The notes beneath the pieces are model-generated. The model ran no database searches, was not told the DNA's origin, and saw only the letters and a program-made list of their open reading frames with translations. Below are positions 50,476-60,987 of a stretch of DNA of 64,000 nt, one piece after another. The DNA is taken from positions 1,984,001-2,048,000 of the forward strand of contig CM106586.1 in NCBI GenBank assembly GCA_048013815.1, given 5' to 3'. Position 1 is the first letter of the stretch. Every line of letters begins with the position of its first letter. The stretch comes from Setoptus koraiensis. Lineage: Eukaryota > Arthropoda. The translations under genes were made by a program, and so were the position numbers.

Positions 50476-52072
50476 CTAGAATTTGGGACCAAGTGAAGAA
50501 AAGCACAATTTCAAAATATGATGCTTGCCCCCGGGATTCGGCATTGGAATATGATTACACATGACAAGAGCTTCAACTGCCTCCTGAACATCTTTGAATT
50601 GTATTAGACCCGATGAGTAGCGTTCGGCTATTGATATCAAAAAACATTACGCGATAAAAATACAGAGAAAGATAGAGGATGACATAAGGTATTAAAATAA
50701 GGCTCGCGCTGGAGTGGTAAGAAGTTTTCTCTCAGGAGGTGTGATAGCTTACATTTTGGGGGAAAGAATCGCACAGCTGAGGGTGTAATAGAACAAGACT
50801 CTTTGAATAGATCCACCATTTCATCCTCCGTACAACCGTGAGGGGCATTAAAGAAATGTAATACTTTAGCAGGAGCCGATATGCGATTTTTGCTAGCAGC
50901 TTCTGGATTAGTGAAACGGTTATACCTGTTTCCCATGAAATCAATAAAAGATGGGGATCCATCTGGTAGGTCGAATGGTTGCGCAACATCATTTAGGAAA
51001 GCCTGTTTAGAGTAGCTCAATTGCATCTCACATCCAAAAAATGGTAAGCTATTGAGTGTATTAACGCACCGATCAACAGCTGTGAGTTCTCCCATTTGCA
51101 CCATGGCGCAGCCCTCCTTGGAGCGAAGGAACTTTACTCTGACAACATTGCCATACAAACAAAATAAATTGAATAGTCTGTCACAATTTACTTTCTCATG
51201 GTTTAAACCGTAAACCATCATTACGCAACCCTGATGCGCGCCTCCGATCAGTGGCGGCGGTCCTGAAATGAGTGGTCCCGATCCATTTGGTCCAGCTGAG
51301 AATAGGCCAGTCTGATTATTGTGAGGGCCACCCACCATAACTTGTCTACTGTCTTGTCTATATGGGTCACCACTATGCTGCATATAGGGATCAGTCTGAG
51401 GATACGATGTCTGAGGTGGACCACCGCCACCACTGGTGGCACCACCTCCACCGCCAGGAGCACCGCTACCAGCACCGGCACTGGTTCCACCAGCGGTGGC
51501 AGCACCTCTAGATACGCCAAAGTTTCCGTCATGATGGAATGTGTCGCCTTGACCGTCATATCCTTGGTTCTGATGATGCTGTTGTTGTTGCTGATGATGA
51601 TGGTGGTGATGATGGCTAGGGTTAGAATGATGATGATGATGATGAGTAGCCGAATTTGAGCCAGCACCTCTATGATGGCCACCACCCCCAGGACCCACGT
51701 GATGATGAGCGCCGCCTGGTCCATGTGGTCCAGATGTTGTTCCGTCTCTTCCATCTCGGCCTCCTGAGCCTAGTGTTAGATTGGTATAATCATAGCTGTC
51801 GCTGTCATTTTTATAAACATTCAATCTAGTTGGCTTGGCGTATTCCACTCTTAATGTGCAACAATCATTATAAATGTCGCAGCCATGTAAAGCTTGTTTG
51901 GCCTTTTTAGCCGACTCAATACTATCAAATTCAACCATTGCTTGTAGGCCATTCTTTTTGAATATGACTATTCTTAGCACTTTTCCATAACTAGAACAAA
52001 TTTGATTAATAATATCGCACGTGATAGGATAGGCCGGATTTATGACAGTCATTAATAGAATATGATTAATAG
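50476..52072 (-). CDS. HNRNPL: hnRNP L / smooth RNA-binding protein, 5' incomplete
   Basis: Two exons are traced: 52072-50753 and 50627-50476. The donor AAAAT|GTAAGC and acceptor AATAG|CCG join in frame to give FFPPKSERYSSGLIQF. The first exon begins after TGTCAG at 52073, in the middle of the protein: RRM2 (NHILLMTVINP, RIVIFKKNGLQAMVEF, YAKPTRLNVYKN), a long Gly/His/Gln linker with two poly-His runs, RRM3 (GCVMMVYGLN, RVKFLRSKEGCAMVQM), and RRM4 finishing CFSSLGPKF in the last exon. The family binds CA-rich RNA and controls splicing and mRNA stability in the nucleus. RRM1 and the start codon are not visible between 52.1 and 63.9 kb, so the upstream exon lies across the mobile-element cluster or beyond the gap. 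The poly-His linker is longer than I expect for the family. Confidence 0.9.
51590..51660 (-). repeat. (CAT)n tract encoding poly-His in hnRNP L
   Basis: Two runs of six and seven His codons, separated by a short Ser/Asn/Pro spacer and followed by Gln codons, in the RRM2-RRM3 linker. Confidence 0.9.
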
Positions 52073-52242
52073 CTGACATGATAATTTGAATTAATTGATA
52101 ATAATAATAGTAGTAAATTGTAGAATTGGATGAACCAATGATTGTAGATGATAGTGATGAAAAATTAAGTGAGATATTCGCACGAGCGACAAATTTGTTT
52201 TAGAATCCGATATCTTTAGACTCATACTTGTATGGTGTATAG

Positions 52243-52614
52243 GGTGTGAGGTCCAATACTACGAGTTTATACAGATCAAGTTACGCTGCCTTCCACAGTG
52301 CAATTTCTGCACACAAGCACTGTGCGCTGCTTCCAATGTGCACCGATTTTTTTGTGAAATATCCAACAGAGGCGCTGCTCACATTTTGTTCAACGAACAA
52401 CTCGGTGCAGCGCCGCTCTCGTGGATCTTTTGTAAACTAATTTAGGTGCAGCAGAAAAACATGTGCTTGCTCAAATCGCACAGTTCGTGCGTAAGCTTGA
52501 GTTTGAGCGTGTTTAGCGCCACAGTCCAACAGAAGCACATAATACTACTTTGCACTCTCTGTGCTTTTGTGCAGCACAGGAGCTTTCGGACCTTGCAGTA
52601 TTGGACCTCACACC
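52243..52614. mobile_element. 372-bp MITE-like element with perfect 18-bp terminal inverted repeats
   Basis: Left end 52243-52260 (GGTGTGAGGTCCAATACT) is the exact reverse complement of 52597-52614. The interior is rich in short GTGC/GCAC motifs and codes for nothing recognisable. A related motif, ATAGGGTGTCCAACA, follows at about 52637, so a second end or partial copy may be present. No clear target duplication seen. It lies in the presumed first intron of hnRNP L. Confidence 0.75.
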
Positions 52615-52997
52615 AATAAAATAAAGGACACCTTTCATATAGGGTGTCCAACAACTTTTGAGTTCTGCACAGAAATAAAAATACATTGAATACAATACGG
52701 CGTGCATAGAGCATGAATTTCAACTGCCGCATAAAGCGCTCACATCTATATTCGAAATACAATCGAGTGTAGCACAGTGTATACATTGGGGTGCGAATAA
52801 GTGCTTTCCCCTTGCGCGCTGCCGATAGGTGGCGTGCGTACAGGGCGCGTGTGCAATGTGTGCTGTTGTTGTTCAATGCTAGTCTTGTTAAGAACTGACA
52901 AGGAACACTCACCATACATGACGCGCCGAACGAAATGAATCATATGTATTCTTACTAAACATGACTCTCTGAGTTCGAAAATGATAATCATTTTGGT

Positions 52998-53899
52998 TGT
53001 TGTAGCGATTAGGTCCCCACTCAGATCTTGATGAAACTCCTGGTGCGGGTCCCCCTTGACCCTAATAGGATGGAAAAAGTGGTCCGGAAGTGCGGAAACT
53101 TCCGGTTCCGGTTTTACAAAAAGTTGAAGCTAGAGCTCCAAGATTCACCATAGAGACGTTTCAAGCTACGCTGAACACGATGACATAATTTTCAGCTCTG
53201 TGCGACTTCCGGTTTTCGAGATATAGAGATATTACTAGGGTTAGAAGACCGGAAGTGACCAAATTATTGCTTCGCTGCGCTCGGGGATGCACATGCGGTG
53301 TGTCTGAGAACTCGGCCTGCGGCCTCGTATTCTGGAGGCCGTCACATCTCCGTCGTCGCTCCCGCGACGACTGCGTGCGACGGAAACCCTTCGGGTAGAG
53401 TTGATGAGCGCTTCGGGTATCGGGCTGCGCCCTCTACCCTCCGCTCACATGACTGCAATCCATGCACAGATGTATGGAGAAAGACGAAAAAAACCGACAA
53501 AAAATGAAAACAAATGGGACAAGAGGATATGGATAATTATTTTATTTTTATTATATCAATGTGATGACTGATATATGACCCAATACATGGTGTTGCTCAC
53601 TCTATGCACAGAATGGGTCCGCTGACCGCATCCGCACAGACCCGGCCACACCTCTTAATCAAATAAACCTTGATATCTCTTAAACCGGAAGTGATGGGAG
53701 ATCGATTTTGATTTCATCATTCTCCGCTAGGTGTCATCTACTAGATTCTGAAATTTCAAAGCTCTATCTTGATATTTTTGTATTTCCGGAACCGGAAGTT
53801 TCCGCACTTCCGGACCACTCAACTCGTAATACAGGGCCCCTACGGGGCCCATGTGTGAAGTTTCATCGAATTCTGAGTGGGGACCTAATCGCTACAACA
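52998..53899. mobile_element. 0.9-kb foldback-like DNA element with long imperfect terminal inverted repeats
   Basis: Both ends read TGTTGTAGCGATTAGGTCCC inward. Homology continues for roughly 200-250 bp on each arm and includes a shared stretch of about 30 bp beginning TGGTCCGGAAGTGCGG. The centre (about 53270-53480) is GC-rich with small stems such as CTTCGGGTAGAG. There is no transposase ORF, so it would be non-autonomous. No convincing target duplication was found. Confidence 0.8.
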
Positions 53900-54097
53900 C
53901 CCATTCAATTTGTAAACAGCAAGTATTATCGCATGCTAATTTTTACTAGTTAGCGTCTCAGCCTTCACTGTATAATTGTTTCCTAATGACTCCGCCTTCT
54001 AGCTTTCCCTGTACTAACAAACTAGATAAATTTAGAACGATGAAACCTACGAGAAGCTTCCCGACGCCTTCGCTCTACTAATTTTTTCTAGAAAAAC

Positions 54098-55110
54098 AAG
54101 TTATACTGATTATACCAGTATAAGAGCGCTTAATTTTTCCGGTGAATGATCTTAGAGGTTTGGACAGTTTATAAAGTAGTGAAAAGTGCTAGCTGCCTCT
54201 AGGAAGTTTCAAGAATTTATCCTGGTGAGAACAGTTTTAAAAATTGCACATACTGTGGAGGCACATGTCCTCAATGATGGCCGATACCGCCAATACTAGA
54301 AACAGAAAATTGATTAGACTCGCACAGATTATGTATTAGACAGTGCTAGCTGTCTCTAGGAAGTTTCAAGAATTGATCCTGGTGAGAACAGTTTCGAAAA
54401 TGCACGGTACTGTATGGGCATATCTGATCAGATATCACAAACATTGTATGAGCTCACATGATCCGGGATGGCAATTAAGCTGTAGCTTACTGTGTATTAG
54501 GGGGTGGAGCCACTTAAGTCTCAAACTAGTGTGTAGCCCACCGTGTGCTGAGAAGTTGGAGTGACTTAATTCTCAAACTAGTGTGTAGCTTACTGTGTGC
54601 TAGGGAGTAATGACTCAAGTCTCGAACTAATGTGTAGCTTAATGTGTGCAAGGGAGGAAGAGTGACTTAAGCCCCGGTCCACCTCCTCACTATACATGAG
54701 CCCGAGACTCAAAATTCAATCCACCTCCCTAGTAAATGTGTGTTTGGGAGGTGGACGAACTTTCGAATCTCAAGCTTGAGTGTACCTCCCACCTCCCAAG
54801 CACATTTCAGCCTACACACTCACTTAGCACTAATTATACTGGAGTTAATGTATGCAAACACACAGCGCGTGACTCTCAAGATCAAAACTGTGAATATCCA
54901 CAAATGAATCGGTACGTGAATATTCACTGGCATACAAAGTCTGAGTGTTCACAAGCACACAGCGCGTGAATCACCATAGCACAATTGGTGAATATCCTGT
55001 GAAATGCACAAATTTGGTATCCACCATCATACCGTGCGTGGATATCATGCGTGATTTATAGGATCCAACAACACTACATCCTAAGCCCTTAATTGAAATT
55101 AAGCGCTAGA
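54098..55110 (+). repeat. Long direct repeat, left copy (modules A-B-D-E)
   Basis: The order is ACAAGTTATACTGATT (A), partial 191-bp units with TATCCTGGTGAGAACAG (B), a 58-bp tandem stretch, TCCACCTCCTCACTATAC with inverted GGGAGGTGGA (D), and a CACACAGCGCGTGA region ending CTTAATTGAAATTAAGCGCT (E). The same order recurs at 58748-60650 on the same strand. It immediately precedes the LINE-type coding remnant, so it is either a 5' UTR with tandem promoters or a terminal repeat. Confidence 0.8.
54483..54675 (+). repeat. About 58-bp tandem repeat, three to four copies
   Basis: Units contain TGTAGCTTACTGTGTGCTAG and then GTGACTTAAGTCTCAAACTA with substitutions. Present in the left long repeat but not in the right one. 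Confidence 0.75.
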
Positions 55111-55129
55111 AATTAATGACAATCGAGAT

Positions 55130-56386
55130 ATGGATAACGAACCGCCAAGCATTGATGATACGTAACCATAAGAAAACGTAAATGCCCAAACCGGCATAAA
55201 CGTAGACGGTAACAACAATCAAGGCATAGGCAATGTCATTGAAGCGGCTAGTCAGCGATTAAATCAAGATGATTTAACACGCAAATGTAATGAAATACGA
55301 GAACGAAATCGTAGATGTAAATCAAAGAAAGTAAGAGACAGACAAGAAAGGGGCCATAAACATGCCCGCTTCTGGGACAAAAGATTGCAACAGTGTAAGA
55401 ACAAGTTCATAACTGTTAAGATCAAGTACAAGAAAGAACTTCGGCAATACCGAAGGGAGTTGTTGAAATCCCAGGAGAAGGATGCCCTACAAGAGAGTTA
55501 CATGGTACAAAGAGCTGACGAAGTCAGACGTGCAGAATGTATATACAAACGGGAACTCGAAGAGACCCGTACGTGAAAATTCAGAGATAAATGCGACATT
55601 AGAGAAAACTCTAACGCATTTAATCAGGTATATAAAATTGTATTTAACAAATACAATAGAGAGACAGCTCTGACTAATATCATTCATCCGACTAAAGGTA
55701 TGCTTACCAAGCCGGATGAAATCACGCAACATATCATGGAAACTAGTTTTGCTGATGACGTCATAGAAGAAGATACACCTGAGCAAAGCGAACGTAGGAA
55801 ACGCGTCAACGATCTTGACGAGATTGAATACATTCGCTGGCAAGATGATATAGACAGACCATTAGGCCTGGTGACGTTAAACAATCCAGTCATACATAAT
55901 GTAGACGGAAGCCAATATGAACATATTAATGATCTAGGAGACCCTCTTGGACCACCAACACTTGAAGAAGTTACAAGTGCCATAATGAGATCTTCTAGTG
56001 GCAAAGCCCCTGGTCAAGATGGCATCATGACTGAAATTGTCAAGTATCAAAAAGAGACTATCGCTCCCATCATGAGAGTGATAATCGAGAAGAGCTTAAT
56101 CATTGGTTACTTCCCCACACAATGGAAGAGAGCCAATGTAGTCATGATACCGAAGGCTAACAAAAGCCAGCAATATGCAAATGGTTGGAGGCCAATATGT
56201 TTGCTAAACGTATTGGCAAAAATCATGGATAAAATCATGATTGAAAAGATCCTTGACCATGTTGCCAAGTCAGGTAACCTGAATCCCAATCAGTACGGAT
56301 TTTCACCTAGAAAGTCCACTGTACACGCTGTATGGGATGCAGAGCAGACAATTATCAGGAACCGAGATAAACACCCAAGGGAATGA
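55130..56386 (+). mobile_element. R1-clade-like LINE remnant (post-endonuclease linker and 5' part of reverse transcriptase)
   Basis: The frame from about 55700 reads a non-LTR reverse transcriptase: SSGKAPGQDGI, GYFPTQWKRANVVMIPK, NGWRPICLLNVLAKIMDK, NQYGFSPRKSTVHAV, in the order of RT motifs 1-3 of R1-type LINEs. Upstream, in another frame (55385-55576), is a basic segment (ARFWDKRLQQCKNKF, KKELRQYRREL) like the R1 linker between endonuclease and RT, then AFNQVYKIVFNK and LTKPDEITQHIMETSF. The APE endonuclease is absent, the YxDD catalytic part is absent, the linker and RT are in different frames, and the first ATG (55130) meets a stop after 11 codons. It is therefore dead. RT homology ends at about 56386, where a GC-rich segment begins. 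Confidence 0.8.
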
Positions 56387-56389
56387 TCC

Positions 56390-58745
56390 CATTTATACAT
56401 CCGGGTGGTACAGCGCAGCCATAAATGGTCCTAATAGCCATAATGAAGGAAACCCGACGGGCCAGATACTCATCATAGAGTTCGGTCCCAATGTATCCTT
56501 GGGAGACGCGATCGCGCTTTCTCCGGTAAGGCTCGGGCATGCTTTTGTCACCGTCGACACGGACGGGACGGCGACCAGGGTCGGCTTTAGCTTGGCTTGC
56601 GGTGGCCCATATGTGGCCGGCGTGAGCACGGGTGTTGTAAAAGGCAACCCAGTTTTGCCCAACGACTATTATATAATCCAAGTTGGCATTCTTAAATGGG
56701 TGCACTGGTGCAGGTTCGTGGTCCCGGGCTATGGGAGGTGTCCAGTCAGAGGAGCAAACGCCGAACCGGGCCAAGCTGTCTCCTTTGAGGGTACGACAAC
56801 GTGTCCCGAGGTCATAATAGTGAATAAGGGCCTGATACATGAGGATCCTGTGGGTCCTGGAACCATTGAAAGGGAATCGGGATATCTCAAGAGGCATGTT
56901 TTGGATAGGAAAAACAAGATAATGGGGACGATCTTGGTGTCCTACGGGCTCCACCATGCGGCGCAAAGGCTGATTGAGAGATCGATAGCCGAACCAGTCA
57001 AGCTTTGCTGGCGGCTGGCATATCCTAAGGTCAGTTATAACCTGACGTGTAAGCAGAAAACAGCGTGGGGCACAGCCTGGAAAATAGACGGAAAGCTGAC
57101 CGTCGATAACTATGGGGTCCGTTTTGCGAGGCTCAGGGTAAGTATAGGGATCCGAGAGAAAAATTCGAGCGGCCGGTCTGGCGTAGGTTGGATGACAAGT
57201 CAGAGAGGTAGAACTCTGAGTAGTAACCGGGACAGAAAGAGCGACCTAGAAAACATAGGTAAAGGAAGAGATCGTGTAAAAGATTTATTATTATTGATGT
57301 TGCGGAGATTGGTCCGGCAGGATACTGCGGACAGCTCTTTCACGCTCGACACAATTCTGGCAGTCTGCCTCATAGGAGGTAAGATGGTTGCAGCCGAATC
57401 CTATGGTGTTGAACAATTGACTCACAGTAGAGGAGGTCTCCGAAGTATTGAGAATGTCACGCGGAGTGAGGGGGCAGTGTCGGCCCGGGTTACAGCAGAC
57501 GTCTCGGCCGGATGAGGCTCGGATGTGGCGTCTCTGACAGGTGTGTTTTCGTCATTTTCGGTGACTTGCGGTTCGTCGGCAACGGCGGACGGCGTGACTG
57601 GTGATTCGGTAGCAGTAATAGGTGGATTGGCCGATGGGTCCTCAGCAGTGATAGGCTGTGGTGCATCAGCATCGGTGCGTGGCCCGGTGGTCGGCTGATC
57701 GGTGATAGCGGGCTGAATAGATGGTGGTGGAGGAATGACCTCTGCCCCGCTGATAATAGGCGAATATGTGATTGCAGGGAGGGTGAAAGCCTGAGTAATA
57801 GGGGGAGGACGAGGGGTCTCGTTGTCGGAGTCGGGATATTCGGAAGCCCGGTTGGACTCGATGGTAGTGTTAATAGATGGGCTAGTTGGGTCGGTGAAGA
57901 ATCGACGCGGCACGCCGGCGGAACTAGGGGTTGGAGGAGCCGTGGTTACAGGGGAAGTCTCGGAAGGGGAAGGCCGGGCCGGGGTACTGGTGAGGTTGGC
58001 GGAAGGATTAGGGTTAGGAGGTGCCTCAATAGCAAGAGGGGTGATGTTGACAGTAGTGCGAGATGTGGGGGTGCCGGCAGGAGGAGGGCGCTCGGAGATT
58101 ACAGCAGAATGGACAGGCGGCTGGTTATGAGGAGGACGGGTGTCCTCGGACCTGGGTCGTCGATGATCGGGTGGTGGCAAGGAAGGATGCCCGCTGGAGG
58201 GAGAGAAAGCGGCCTCGGGGTGAGTACAGCGCCAACGGAAGGCCGCAAGCATCCTGGCGAAGTTGTCTGGATCATATCCAGGGGCAAAGTTGAAGCGGGA
58301 TTGCGGCGGATAAATGAATCTGTCGGGAGTATTGTACGCTGGAAAATTCGGGTGAGGGGGCAGGAGCCTTCGCAGCAGCAAAGAGACTCTGGCTTGATGC
58401 CAGGTCCGGAGTTGGGTTGGGGCGCACTGCCCGGTGTAGAAGTACCAGAGTACTTGTACGAACCCGCTGAGAGGGTCCACTGCGGTACATCCATAGAGCT
58501 CGTCTCGGCGGCGTTTGATGAGCTGTTTGAACCTAGCCTGTGCTTCAAGGGCAATTTTGCCGAAGATGTTGGCACGCTCAAGGTAGGCGACCTTGTCCCG
58601 AACCAACAGGTCGGGTCCCTGATTGACGCTGGAAGGAGGGCTAACCCAGGGCCCTATGGGGGGTTCATTCCTATAGCGCCGGCTTCTGGGATGAAGGTCG
58701 AGGTGAATATCGGCTTGATGAAGCTGCGGCAGCCATACCTACATA
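56390..58745. other. GC-rich segment of unknown origin with long overlapping ORFs
   Basis: Base composition rises sharply compared with both flanks. On the - strand a frame runs about 58733-57422: a structured first ~120 residues (ALEAQARFKQLIKRRRDEL, GFVQVLWYFYTG) followed by about 290 Pro/Ser/Thr-rich residues. On the + strand a 392-codon frame (56337-57515) contains GHAFVTVDTDGT and PNDYYIIQVGILKW but no family I recognise. One of the two may be an artefact of GC-rich composition. The segment replaces the rest of the LINE RT and ends exactly at the second long direct repeat. It could be an inserted element or a virus-derived or transferred fragment; I cannot assign it. Confidence 0.4.
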
Positions 58746-58747
58746 CA

Positions 58748-60650
58748 CAAGTTATACTGATTGTACCAGTATAAGAGCGCTTAATTTTTCCAGTGAACAA
58801 TCTTAAAGGTTTGGACAGTTTATTAAGAAATGATAAGTGCTAGCTGTCTCTAGAAAGTTTTTCAAGAATTTATCCTGGTGAGAACAGTTTCGAAAATTGT
58901 ACATAATGTATGGGCACATGTGATCAGAAATCACATGTATTGAATGAGCTAACATGATCCAGAATTGCCTATAGCGCCAATACTTGAAACAGAAAATCGA
59001 TAAAACTTGCAAAGATCGTGTATGGCACAGTGCTTGCTGTCTCTAGAAAGTTTCGAGAATTTATCCTGGTGAGAACAGTTTCAAAAATAGCACATAATGT
59101 AATACTTGCACGAAATGTTTCGAGCAACATGCACAACACATACACGCAGTATCATCAAAACGGATAGGTGGGAACATGTTCAGAAATTGATGACTATACA
59201 TGAAATCCGTAATCCGAAATTTTTCTCTGTCTCGAAAAAGACCTATTGATGGCTGATCATACTTGCACAGAATGTTGCGAGTAACATGTAAAACACACAC
59301 ACGAAGTATTATCAAAACGGATAGGTGGGAACATGTTCAGAAATCGATGACTATACATGACATCCGTCATCCGAAATTTCTCTATGTCTCGAAAACGACC
59401 AATTGATTTCTGATCATACATGCACAGAATGTAGCGAGCAACATGTACAACACACACACGCAGTATCATCAAAACGGATAGGTGGGAACATGTTCAAATA
59501 TCACGATATTCACATGTGATCAGAAATCAGATGTATTGAATGAGCTTACATGATCTAGAATTGCCTATAGCGCCAATACTAGAAACAGAAAATTGATAAG
59601 ACTTGCACAGATCGTGTATGGCACAGTGCTTGCTGTCTCTAGAAAGTTTCAAGAATTTATCCTGGTGAGAACAGTTTCGAAAATCGCACATAATGTATGG
59701 GCACATGTGATCAGAAATCACATGTATTGAATGAGCTAACATGATCCAGAATTGCCTATAGCGCCAATACTAGAAACAGAAAATTGATAAGACTTGCACA
59801 GATCGTGTATGGCACAGTGCTTGCTGTCTCTAGAAAGTTTCAAGAATTTATCCTGGTGAGAACAGTTTCGAAAATCGCACATAATGTAGAGACACATGTG
59901 CCACAATATGGCCTATAGCGCCAATACTAGAAACAGAAAATTGATAAGACTTGCACAGATCGTGTATAGCATCGATCCACCTCCTCACAATACATTAACC
60001 TCTGCATGAGCCCGAGACTTAAAATTCAATCCACCTCCCTGAAATGTGTGTTTGGGAGGTGGACGAACCTTCGAGTCTCACACTTGTATGTAGGTTGTTG
60101 CATGCTCAGGAGGTGAACTTATTGTTTAAGCTGAAGCTAGTCCACCTCCCAAGCATGAGTCACCCCACGCTATTCGGAGTAGCTAAACCTATCTCGTTTT
60201 AGCCCCGGTCCACCTCCTCACTATACATGAGCCCGAGACTCAAAATTCAATCCACCTCCTTAGTAAATGTGTGTTTGGGAGGTGGACGAATTTTCGAGTC
60301 TTAAGCTTGAGTGTACCTCCCACCTCCCAAGCACATTTCAACCTACACACTCACTTGGCACTAATTATACTAGAGCTAATGTATGCAAACACACAGCGCG
60401 TGACTCTCAAGATCAAAACTGTGAATATCCACAAATAAATCGGTACGTGAATATTCACTGGCATACAAAGTCTGAGTATTCACAAGCACACAGCGCGTGA
60501 ATCACCATAGCACAATTGGTGAATATCCTGTGAGATGCACGAATTTAGTATCCACCATCATACCGTGCGTGGATATTCATGCGTGATTTATAGGATCCAA
60601 CAACACTACATCATAAGCCCTTAATTAAAATTAAGCGCTAAAAATAGCAC
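58748..60650 (+). repeat. Long direct repeat, right copy (modules A-B-C-B-D-E, expanded)
   Basis: Begins ACAAGTTATACTGATTG and follows the same order as 54098-55110, but module B is amplified (period about 191 bp, near 58871, 59062, 59658 and 59850), module C is inserted in the second B unit, and module D is present twice (about 59966 and 60208). Ends with CTTAATTAAAATTAAGCGCT, which recurs near 60705. Confidence 0.8.
59104..59496 (+). repeat. 157-bp tandem repeat (module C), 2.5 copies
   Basis: Units start at 59104, 59261 and 59418, each with ACTTGCACAGAATGT-like starts and a shared AAAACGGATAGGTGGGAAC. Spacing is exactly 157 bp. Absent from the left long repeat. Confidence 0.88.
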
Positions 60651-60744
60651 TGATTTGTTCTGTCACGTGAATAAACGTAGTCATAATAACCACCCCAATA
60701 GCAACTTAATTAAAATTAAGCGCTAAAAAGTTTCACGGCCCTGC

Positions 60745-60987
60745 CGAAGGGCAAAACCGAACGCCGTCTGCCGACGAAGACTACCCAGACAACGACCAAT
60801 TAAACGAGGAATTCGAATTGATCGACATGGGCCCGGACGATGAGGTCGAGCGTCAGGGCGGTACAACAGATCCAGTGGCCGAACAACAACACGCAGCAGC
60901 TAGCGAATTGGCCGAACGGCAACGCAAAGCAGCCGGCGAAGCGACCGAACGGCAACGCGAAGCAGCCGGCGAAGCGGCCGAACAAAC
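60745..60987 (+). other. Acidic Gln/Ala-rich coding remnant interrupted by the copia fossil
   Basis: Open frame rich in Glu, Gln and Ala with a short repeat, AERQRKAAGEATERQREAA. It stops where the copia end begins, and similar low-complexity target sequence resumes at 63423. It may be an N-terminal remnant of another element. No function assigned. Confidence 0.4.

Noticed and set aside
52442-52915. 157-codon - strand ORF as the missing hnRNP L RRM1 exon
   Set aside because: It contains no RNP1/RNP2 motif and overlaps the MITE.
58010-58025. GATTAGGGTTAGG as a telomeric repeat
   Set aside because: Fewer than two units inside a GC-rich coding-like segment; chance match.
58840-59960. CRISPR-like array
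   Set aside because: Units of 157 and 191 bp are continuous tandem repeats without unique spacers, in an animal genome.
54098-60650. Complete LTR retrotransposon bounded by the long direct repeats
   Set aside because: The RT between them is of non-LTR type, and no TG...CA ends, primer site or polypurine tract fit the repeat edges.
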